DNA from: Planctomonas sp. JC2975
GTDB taxonomy: Bacteria > Actinomycetota > Actinomycetes > Actinomycetales > Microbacteriaceae
Assembly: GCF_012985205.1 (NCBI RefSeq)
Contig: NZ_JABEKS010000001.1
Location: forward strand, 2,170,001-2,234,000
Direction: 5' to 3'
DNA length: 64,000 nucleotides
The notes below the pieces were generated by a model, which saw only the letters and a list, made by a program, of their open reading frames with translations, searched no databases and was not told where the DNA came from. Every line of letters begins with the position of its first letter. The stretch's first letter is position 1. The position numbers and the translations under genes were made by a program. Of the stretch, positions 41,577 through 47,913 are shown piece by piece.

Positions 41577-42356
41577 CTACAGCTGCCGGTCCGCGTAGAC
41601 GCGGAACGCGTCGCGCACGAACGTCGCACCCTCGGTGCCGCCGTAGTTCGCGGCGAACCGCTCGTCGGCGACGTACATGTCGCCGTATCCGAGCAGCACC
41701 TCGCGGCCCATGGTCACACCCGTTGCAGGCGCGGCCAGGTTCAGCCAGTCCACGTGACGCTGAACGATCTGCTGCACGCGGTCATCCGCCGGGTCGGCGC
41801 CTTCCGCCTTGGCCGACGCGTAGTCGGCGGCGATGTCGAGGTGCTGCTGCTGGAACTCACGCTTCTCCGTCTCGCTCTTCGACCGCCACCAGGCATCGCT
41901 CTTCGCGTACGCCTGGCTGCCCCAGCGCTCCTCCACCTCCTCTTTGTATTGCGTGTGATCGAATCCGTCGAATGCGTTCTCGGCCATGATCGCCTCTCCC
42001 TTCTGCAATGCGTCGATCGTGGATGCCACGGATGCCGCCTGCCGCGCCAGCCGGTCCTGCTCGCTCTTCAGCCAGTGCAGGTGGTGCCGGAGCGCAACGG
42101 TCTCGTCCTGCTCGCGGCCGAGCACGGCCGCGATATCGGCGAGCCCGAGTCCGAGGTCGCGCAGCAGCAGGATCCGCTGCAGCCGCACGAACGCCCGTTC
42201 GTCGTAGTAGCGGTATCCGTTCGCGCCGATCCGGCTCGGCTTCAGCAGCCCGATGTCGTCGTAGTGACGCAGCGTGCGGCTGGTGGTGCCGACGAGCCTC
42301 GCGAGGTCCTGGATGGAGCGCTCGGCGAGCGGTTCGGCATCCGTGTCATCCGTCAT
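41577..42356 (-). CDS. MerR-family regulator with TipAS antibiotic-binding domain
   Basis: 259 residues. MerR HTH at about 14-80 (IQDLARLVGTTSRTLRHYDDIGLL, GYRYYDE), a coiled-coil helix with LKSEQDRLARQAASVASTIDAL, then a TipAS domain from about 130 (FDHTQYKEEVEERWG, AYAKSDAWWRSKS, HVDWLN). TipA-type proteins bind thiopeptide or other drugs and activate their own promoter. ATG 42356 lies seven bases after its -10 hexamer, so the mRNA is probably leaderless. No drug gene is adjacent on its strand downstream; the next element is the 22-bp array. Confidence 0.94.
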   Translation of the reverse strand: MTDDTDAEPLAERSIQDLARLVGTTSRTLRHYDDIGLLKPSRIGANGYRYYDERAFVRLQRILLLRDLGLGLADIAAVLGREQDETVALRHHLHWLKSEQDRLARQAASVASTIDALQKGEAIMAENAFDGFDHTQYKEEVEERWGSQAYAKSDAWWRSKSETEKREFQQQHLDIAADYASAKAEGADPADDRVQQIVQRHVDWLNLAAPATGVTMGREVLLGYGDMYVADERFAANYGGTEGATFVRDAFRVYADRQL

Positions 42357-42363
42357 GTCTTCG

Positions 42364-42394
42364 ACGGTAGAGGTTGACGTTGCGTCAATGTCAA
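42364..42394 (-). promoter_or_regulatory. MerR-type promoter with 19-bp spacer and operator dyad
   Basis: Reading leftward: -35 TTGACA (42394-42389), a 19-bp spacer and -10 TACCGT (42369-42364). The spacer holds the perfect dyad TTGACG-caa-CGTCAA (42388-42374 as read on this strand). A 19-bp spacer with a central dyad is the hallmark of MerR-activated promoters. Confidence 0.85.
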
Positions 42395-42413
42395 GCGGAA
42401 TGGCGAACGGATG

Positions 42414-43403
42414 TCACGCCGACGCCGCAGTCCGGAACACGGGCCACCACACTTCGGTGCGCCAGGCGTCGGGATCCGGTGTCTGAAGGCGCGAGACGAG
42501 GAAGTCCTCGCGGATCGCGCCCGTCACCCCGATGGCCCGCGAGGCGACGAACGAGCCGGCCTCGGCGTACGCGGTGTCGAGATCGTCGTGCGTTCCGGTG
42601 TGCAGCAGCACGGCCCACTCCCCGCCTGGCACCTCATACCAGTCGGCTCGTCCCGGCACCGCGCCGGCTGCGGCGCCGACCGCGACCCCATCCCCGTGTC
42701 CGTCACCGTCCCCGTGTCCGTGTCCGTGTCCGCCCCGGTCTCCCGGCGTCGCCGAACGTTCGAACGGCACGAACGCGACGAGCTCCCCCACGTCCTTCTC
42801 GAAGACGTCCTCGAAGAAGAGCGCGCCCGGCACTCCGGGCTCGCCGAGGCCCAGCTCCTTCCCGGTGGCGAGGATCTCGGTGACCGCGCCGGCGACGAAG
42901 GCGAGCGCATCCGCGAGGGACGTCCTCGCACTGATGGCCAGCGCCTGCATCGGTGCCGTGGACCGGAACTCGATCTCGCGTTCGCCCCGCTTGACAGGCT
43001 GGAGCAGCGAGCGGAGGGATGCCACAGCCGAGCGCGTCTGCGCCAACTGATCCTCCATCCGCGAGAGATGGTCCGCAATGGCGGCGTTCCTGGCCTCGAC
43101 GTCCGGCGCCGAGACCACCTCGCGCACGGCATCGATCGGCATGTCGAGGTCGCGGAGACGCCGCACCACCTGCGCGACGGGCACCTGTTCCGTGCTGTAC
43201 CGGCGGTATCCGCTGTCCGGATCGATGTCAGCAGGCTCGAGCACCCCCACGTCGTGGTAGTACCGCAGCGCCTTCACGGTGAGGTGCGTCATGCGGGAGA
43301 AGTCGCCTATGGAGACGAGAGTGTGCGCCACGTCGACGATCCTCGCATCCGGATGCCGACCCAGCGACGAGCGCGACCGTCGCCCCTCGCGCGTGGAGAT
43401 CAT
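42414..43403 (-). CDS. MerR-family regulator with GyrI-like effector domain
   Basis: 329 residues. HTH at about 31-95 (LVSIGDFSRMTHLTVKALRYYHDVGVL, GYRRYSTEQ), a dimerisation coiled coil with HLSRMEDQLAQTRSAVASL, and a C-terminal GyrI/BmrR-type ligand domain (about 155-329; DWYEVPGGEWAVLLHTG). A His/Gly/Asp-rich insert, HGHGHGDGDGHGDG, interrupts the ligand domain and is encoded by hexanucleotide repeats. ATG 43403 overlaps the MFS stop (ATGA), so it is the second gene of an MFS-merR operon and probably a drug-sensing activator of that operon. Confidence 0.93.
   Translation of the reverse strand: MISTREGRRSRSSLGRHPDARIVDVAHTLVSIGDFSRMTHLTVKALRYYHDVGVLEPADIDPDSGYRRYSTEQVPVAQVVRRLRDLDMPIDAVREVVSAPDVEARNAAIADHLSRMEDQLAQTRSAVASLRSLLQPVKRGEREIEFRSTAPMQALAISARTSLADALAFVAGAVTEILATGKELGLGEPGVPGALFFEDVFEKDVGELVAFVPFERSATPGDRGGHGHGHGDGDGHGDGVAVGAAAGAVPGRADWYEVPGGEWAVLLHTGTHDDLDTAYAEAGSFVASRAIGVTGAIREDFLVSRLQTPDPDAWRTEVWWPVFRTAASA
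42687..42733 (-). repeat. Hexanucleotide-type repeats encoding a His-Gly/Asp-Gly run
   Basis: On the + strand the sequence is a run of CCGTGT/CCCCGT-type hexamers (for example CCGTGTCCGTGTCCGTGT) in the MerR gene. Length change by six bases would keep the frame and alter the His count. Confidence 0.75.
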
Positions 43404-44971
43404 CGGGCACCTCCGGTGTGTGCTGCACGGGTTCCCCGCGGAAGAAGGAAGGTGAGCACAAGCGCCAGGGCCGCGACGACGGCGAGCGGCTGCAGGCTCG
43501 AGGCGAAGGCATCCGCGACTCCTGATCCGCCTGGCGCCGAACCCAGCATGCCGAAGAACACGGTGCCGACGACGGCCACGCCGAGCGCTCCGCCCACCTG
43601 CTGCATGGTGGAGAGCGCTCCGGAGACGATCCCGGCATCCGCCGCGTCGGCCGTGCCGAGCACGAGACCGGTGGACGGCGGGATGCTGAGTCCCTGCGCG
43701 GCGCCGCAGAACACCAGGCCGACGAGCACCCACGCCACATCCGCTCCGGTCAGCGCAACGACGGCGAGCGCGGTGAAGCCGATCAGGTTCGCGACGCTGC
43801 CGAGCACCAGCACGAGACGGCCGAGTCGAGCGACGAGCCGCGGCACGAGCGCGACCGCGACGAAGTACGGGACGGCGAGCCCGAGGAACACGATCCCGGA
43901 CTCGAGCGCGGTCAGGTCGCGGCCGAGCTGGAGGTACATGGTCAGCACGACGTAGAACGACGCCTGTCCGCACCAGAAGACGAGTTGCCAGAGAAGCCCC
44001 CACCTGAACGCCGGGGTGCGCAGCAGCATCGGCGGGAACATGGGCGCCCCGCCGCGGGACTCGAGGCGGCGCTGCTGTGCGAAGAAGACGGCCACGAGAA
44101 CAGGGACGAGCGCGAAGCTCACCCACACCCAAGGCGCCCATCCGCTGTCGCGTCCTTCCACCAGAGGCAGCACCAGCGCGACGATGGCGGCCGTCATCAG
44201 CACGACGCCCCCGACATCCAGTCGACGGGCGATTCCGCGTGTTGCCGGCACGACGAACGGGGTCAGCACCAGGGCGAGGATGCCGATGGGCACGTTGATC
44301 GCGAAGATGGAGCGCCATCCGAGTCCCCAGAGGTCGGCGCCAACGAGGAGTCCGCCGATGATCTGGCCGGCGGCGGCCCCGATGCCGAGCACCGCGGCAT
44401 ACAGCCCGATCGCTCGTGCGCGAGCCGGCCCGTGGAAGACGGATCCGATCATCGCCATCACACTGGTGGTCACGAACGCCGTCGCGACCCCCTGCACGAA
44501 TCGCCCGATCACCAGCACCTCCGCGTCGGCCGCGGCCGCGCACACCACCGACGCCGCGACGAACACCGCGATGCCGATCACGAAGGCGCCGCGCCTGCCG
44601 AAGCGATCGCCTATCCGCGCTGCGGTGAGCAGCGCGGCCGCGGTCCCCAGGGAGAACGCCGCGACGAACCACTCCACCGAGCCCTCGCTCGCATGAAGCT
44701 CCGCCTGCATCGAGGGCAGCGCGACGTTGACGATGAAGAAGTCGATGGCCGTGATGAACGTGCCGATGAGCAGTGCGCTGAGGGCGCGCCACGGTGGCCG
44801 GGGGACGGCATCCGTCCTGTCGTCGGTCTCGAGCGCGAGTCGTGAGCTCTCCGCATCGGGGGACGGTTCCCTGTCAGGGGACGGTCCTGTATCGAGGGAC
44901 GGTCCTGTTCCGATCGCGGTGTCGGTCGCGCTGTCGAAGGCGGCCGCGATCTCGGTGTCGTGAGTTGTCAT
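43400..44971 (-). CDS. MFS drug-efflux transporter, DHA2 (14-TM) type
   Basis: 523 residues. A hydrophilic N-terminus of about 60 residues contains short repeats (GPSLDTGPSPDREPSPD), then about 14 membrane helices. Motif A is RIGDRFGRRGAFV, motif D-like TAIDFFIVNVALPSM opens TM1, and VQGVATAFVTTS fits motif C. It exports drugs or cationic compounds using proton force; the substrate is unknown. It is the first gene of an operon with the downstream MerR/GyrI regulator and has a MerR-like promoter upstream. Confidence 0.93.
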   Translation of the reverse strand: MTTHDTEIAAAFDSATDTAIGTGPSLDTGPSPDREPSPDAESSRLALETDDRTDAVPRPPWRALSALLIGTFITAIDFFIVNVALPSMQAELHASEGSVEWFVAAFSLGTAAALLTAARIGDRFGRRGAFVIGIAVFVAASVVCAAAADAEVLVIGRFVQGVATAFVTTSVMAMIGSVFHGPARARAIGLYAAVLGIGAAAGQIIGGLLVGADLWGLGWRSIFAINVPIGILALVLTPFVVPATRGIARRLDVGGVVLMTAAIVALVLPLVEGRDSGWAPWVWVSFALVPVLVAVFFAQQRRLESRGGAPMFPPMLLRTPAFRWGLLWQLVFWCGQASFYVVLTMYLQLGRDLTALESGIVFLGLAVPYFVAVALVPRLVARLGRLVLVLGSVANLIGFTALAVVALTGADVAWVLVGLVFCGAAQGLSIPPSTGLVLGTADAADAGIVSGALSTMQQVGGALGVAVVGTVFFGMLGSAPGGSGVADAFASSLQPLAVVAALALVLTFLLPRGTRAAHTGGAR

Positions 44972-44987
44972 GACACCGTTCTCGAGC

Positions 44988-45008
44988 CTCCCGTCGGGGG
45001 AGAGTCAA
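44988..45008 (-). promoter_or_regulatory. MerR-like operator of the MFS-merR operon
   Basis: On the gene strand: TTGACT (45008-45003) then CTCCC-ccgac-GGGAG (45002-44988). The dyad lies where a MerR spacer would be, but the expected -10 at a 19-bp distance is poor (CGAGAA), as in promoters needing activation. Confidence 0.6.
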
Positions 45009-45018
45009 GCGGTTCCGC

Positions 45019-45396
45019 TCAACTTCCCTCTGGGGCGACATCGGGCAGCGTGCTGCCGAGGAATCCGGATGCCGCGTGCACCTCCGCGACGAGCACTCCC
45101 GCAGCGACGGCCGGGTCGCCCGCCATGATCGCCGTCGTCTCCTCGACGCCGGCGCCGAACACACCGACTCCGGAGAGATCGCCGCCGTCGCGCACCGGCA
45201 GCACGATCGAGAGGATGCCCGCGTCACGCAGCTGCATGTTCCTGCGTCCGTGCTCCCAGATGATGGCTCGCGCGCCGGGGGATCCGAACTCCGGTCCGGG
45301 ATGCAGCAGCACCACCGTGTACGGCCTCGTCTCGGTCAGCGTGCGGCGCATCTCGTCGTCGTCGATTTCGCGCAGTTCCGGAATCCCGCTCACCAT
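45019..45396 (-). CDS. YciI-like protein
   Basis: 125 residues from ATG 45396 with GAGGAGG directly upstream. RPYTVVLLHPGPEF, then EHGRRNMQLRDAGILSIVLPVRDGG and GVGVFGAGVEETTAIMAGDPAVAAGVLVAEVH fit the YCII/DGPF-related dimeric ferredoxin-like fold (His near the start of the helix, GDPAVxxG at the end). Function unknown; family members have been proposed as small dehydratase- or dechlorinase-like enzymes. It lies upstream of the MFS-merR operon on the same strand. Confidence 0.8.
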   Translation of the reverse strand: MVSGIPELREIDDDEMRRTLTETRPYTVVLLHPGPEFGSPGARAIIWEHGRRNMQLRDAGILSIVLPVRDGGDLSGVGVFGAGVEETTAIMAGDPAVAAGVLVAEVHAASGFLGSTLPDVAPEGS

Positions 45397-45551
45397 GACC
45401 TCCTCGCAGCAACGTCTGGCACAGCCTCCGTCAAGCCTGCCGTCGCCGCAAGGCTCCCGCTCGCTCCCGGGACGCGGGCCGGGCGCCGATCCGAGGGCTG
45501 GCGTGAAACCCGACGACACACGACACAGATCGGCCTTGCGCGATCGCTAAA

Positions 45552-45588
45552 CGCGATATATCGTGTTTCTCGTCAGTCGCGATATATC
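45552..45588. promoter_or_regulatory. Two PadR-type boxes upstream of the DUF4097-padR operon
   Basis: CGCGATATATCGTG (45552-45565), with the perfect palindrome CGATATATCG, and a second CGCGATATATC (45578-45588), 26 bp apart. Both stand out as AT-rich. The operon encodes a PadR regulator, so these are the likely operators. Confidence 0.75.
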
Positions 45589-45693
45589 TCGATCAACGTC
45601 GAAACCGAACCGACGACATCCCACACGAACCAAGCGACGCCCACCGACAGCCCCCAGGCACGACAGGCACCGCCAGACGAAAGGCAGAAGACC

Positions 45694-46557
45694 ATGGCAC
45701 AGGAACGCTGGCTGATCATGCCGGGCGACTCGAAGACGATCGATCTCGAGATCGTGCGCAAGCTCAAGGTGAGCCTGATCGGCGGTCAGGTCGACGTCAT
45801 CGGCCACGACGACCCCTCCGCCCGCGTCGAGGTGACCAACGTTTCCGGCAAGGAGATCAAGGTCTCCATCGACGGTGACGTGCTCGAGGTCGACCACCCG
45901 CAGTGGCGCTGGGACAACTTCATCGAGGTGTTCCGATCCTGGCGCGGCAAGGCGGAAGCGGATGTCACCATCCTCGTTCCGCGAGACGTCGCCCTCACGC
46001 TCGGCGTCGTGTCCGCCACCGCCCTCGTCAGCGGACTCGTGACCGACGCGAAGCTCAACACCGTCAGCGGCGAGATCACCACGGACGGCGTGATCGGCGA
46101 CCTCGACCTCAACACGGTCAGCGGAGAGCTGACGACCAGGGACCACCGCGGCGAGGTCGCGGCGCACACCGTCTCCGGCGACATCACCGTCTCGGGCAGC
46201 GTGCCCAAGTTCAGCGTCGACAGCGTGAGCGCGAACGTCTACCTCGATCTGTTCGACGTGCCGTTCGACGTGCGCACCAACTCGGTCTCCGGTGACGTCA
46301 CGATCCGGCTCGACGACTCCGTCGGCGTGCGCTACCGCATCAACACGGTCAGCGGCGTGGCCCACCTCGACGGCACCACCATCGTGCGCGGTTCGATGGG
46401 CAAGACGTTCACCCATCAGACCGGATCGCTCGAGGGACGCTGGCTCGACCTGTCCGTCAACTCCGTCTCCGGCAACCTCTCGGTCGTCCGCCGCTCCGCC
46501 GGAGCCTCGACCTGGGCCGGGAACGCAGGAACGGATGCCGCGGACGGCGTCGCATGA
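45694..46557 (+). CDS. DUF4097 family beta-repeat protein
   Basis: 287 residues from ATG 45694 (AAAGGCAGAAG upstream). It contains regular beta-helix-like repeats in which NTVSGEIT, NTVSGELT, HTVSGDIT, NSVSGDVT, NTVSGVAH and NSVSGNLS recur every 16-30 residues, the pattern of DUF4097 'adhesin-like' proteins. There is no signal peptide or membrane segment, so it is cytosolic. Its role is unknown; it is frequently paired with PadR regulators and may work with the envelope-stress machinery. The stop overlaps the padR start (ATGA). Confidence 0.92.
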   Translation: MAQERWLIMPGDSKTIDLEIVRKLKVSLIGGQVDVIGHDDPSARVEVTNVSGKEIKVSIDGDVLEVDHPQWRWDNFIEVFRSWRGKAEADVTILVPRDVALTLGVVSATALVSGLVTDAKLNTVSGEITTDGVIGDLDLNTVSGELTTRDHRGEVAAHTVSGDITVSGSVPKFSVDSVSANVYLDLFDVPFDVRTNSVSGDVTIRLDDSVGVRYRINTVSGVAHLDGTTIVRGSMGKTFTHQTGSLEGRWLDLSVNSVSGNLSVVRRSAGASTWAGNAGTDAADGVA

Positions 46558-47183
46558 CACCCGCAGTCTTCTCCCACGGCAGCCTCCGGCTCTACCTGCT
46601 GAGCCTGCTGGACGAGTCCCCCAAGCACGGATACGAACTCATCCAGGCTCTGAGCGACCGCTTCGGCGGCACCTACAGCCCGAGCGCCGGCACGATCTAT
46701 CCGCGCCTGTCGAAGCTCGAAGAAGAGGGACTCGTCACCAAGACCACGGTCGGCCGCAAGACGGTGTACGCCATCACCGATGCCGGACGCACGGAACTGC
46801 AGACTCGGGCATCCGAGTTGGACGACATCGAGAACGAGGTCACGGACTCACTGCGCCGCATGGCCGACGAGGTGCGGGCCGGGGTGAACCAGGCGATGAA
46901 GAGCCTGCGCGCCGACCTCGCTGCTGCAGCCCGCGACGCGAAGCGCGATGCCCAGGCCGCAACGGGCGGGGGTGCCCCGAAGGATGCCACGCCCGACCCG
47001 CGCGCCGAATCCCGCTTCGCCCTCCGCCAGGCCGAGATCGTGCTGAACGAGTTCCGGCAGCAGGTGCGCGCGGACCTGCGCCGCGCATCCGGACGCACCG
47101 GCATCCCGGATGCCGCCATCACCGAACTGCGCGACGGCCTCACCCGCCTGCGCACGGAACTGCTGGACCGCCTGCCGCTCTGA
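46554..47183 (+). CDS. PadR-family transcriptional regulator
   Basis: 209 residues. HTH at about 8-80: LRLYLLSLLDESPKHGYELIQALSDRFGG, the TYSPSAGTIYPRLSKLEEEGLV recognition segment and wing KTVYAITDAGRTEL. The C-terminal half is long and helical (about 85-209), with an Ala/Pro-rich linker (TGGGAPKDATPD). It is translationally coupled to the DUF4097 gene and probably represses the operon through the paired boxes upstream. Confidence 0.93.
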   Translation: MTPAVFSHGSLRLYLLSLLDESPKHGYELIQALSDRFGGTYSPSAGTIYPRLSKLEEEGLVTKTTVGRKTVYAITDAGRTELQTRASELDDIENEVTDSLRRMADEVRAGVNQAMKSLRADLAAAARDAKRDAQAATGGGAPKDATPDPRAESRFALRQAEIVLNEFRQQVRADLRRASGRTGIPDAAITELRDGLTRLRTELLDRLPL

Positions 47184-47232
47184 GCGCGGTTCACGCGAGG
47201 CACCGCGTCCCTTGTCCCGAGCCGCCCCTTCC

Positions 47233-47280
47233 TTGTCGATCCACCCCGCGGTTCACGTGAAGAGCTGGGTGGATCGACAA
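47233..47280. terminator. 14-bp perfect inverted repeat after padR
   Basis: TTGTCGATCCACCC (47233-47246) and GGGTGGATCGACAA (47267-47280) pair perfectly with a 20-nt loop. It lies 50 bp after padR and ends in neither a T-run nor a gene, so a terminator is likely, but a dispersed palindromic element is possible. Confidence 0.7.
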
Positions 47281-47443
47281 CAGAATGCGGGCTCGAGCGA
47301 CCGCGGCAAGACGGAGGACGGGGAACCGGGCGCGCACATCGGACCGACGCGCCGGGCCTCGCTCGGCACGTTCACCCTTCAGCGACTCTTCGGTTCACAC
47401 CGTCGGCGCGAGGCGGCGCGGGTCACGCCGTGCGGCCGACTGG

Positions 47444-47695
47444 TCAGGCCGCCCGCCCGGTCTCTGTCACGGTGCCATTCGGGCAACGCAGGAACACGTG
47501 ACCCTCCGACTTCTCCGTGTTGTGACCGGCCAGCGGCAGCCCGCACAACGGGCAGGCCGTGCTGTGCGGCGGCTCGGCGTCGTAGGGGCCGAGCGACGCC
47601 GGCCCCAGAAGCGGGACCAGCTTGCCGTCCAGCCACTCGACCGCCTGGGTCAGACCGTGCGCGTGGACCGTTTCGCCACCTGTTCGTCGTGGCAT
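47444..47695 (-). CDS. Small zinc-ribbon protein, function unknown
   Basis: 83 residues. The C-terminal half has CPLCGLPL, then HNTEKSEGHVFLRCPNG: one CxxC plus a later His and Cys, compatible with a single zinc site. The N-terminal part is GGETVHAHGLTQAVEWLDGKLVPLLGP. I do not recognise a named family, although similar proteins occur in actinomycetes. ATG 47695 lies six bases after TACCCT (47702-47707), a leaderless promoter. It is divergent from the permease gene. Confidence 0.72.
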   Translation of the reverse strand: MPRRTGGETVHAHGLTQAVEWLDGKLVPLLGPASLGPYDAEPPHSTACPLCGLPLAGHNTEKSEGHVFLRCPNGTVTETGRAA

Positions 47696-47856
47696 GCCTT
47701 CAGGGTAGGTCGGCGTCCCCGGCCCGAACCCACCCTTTTGCGAACCGTGCGGCGACGTCGGATCGCCGCCGACGCGGAATCGGTTCGAAAACCCGTTCCG
47801 AACGGGCATTTCGTCCCCGAATCCGAGCGCCCGCCGTTACAACGCTGTACGTTCGC

Positions 47857-47905
47857 TTGACACCGCGACGCGCCGACTTGACAGTCATTAGGCAGGTAGT
47901 AGTGT
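47857..47905 (+). promoter_or_regulatory. Promoter region of the KimA-like permease
   Basis: TTGACA occurs at 47857-47862 and again at 47878-47883; the second is followed by a 16-bp spacer and TAGTGT (47900-47905), eight bases before GTG 47914. The duplicated -35 suggests alternative or regulated use. Confidence 0.55.
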
Positions 47906-47913
47906 CGTCCCTC

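Noticed and set aside
47700-47913. ydaO-type c-di-AMP riboswitch before the KimA-like gene
   Set aside because: No matching conserved core is visible, and the likely promoter lies only eight bases before the start codon.
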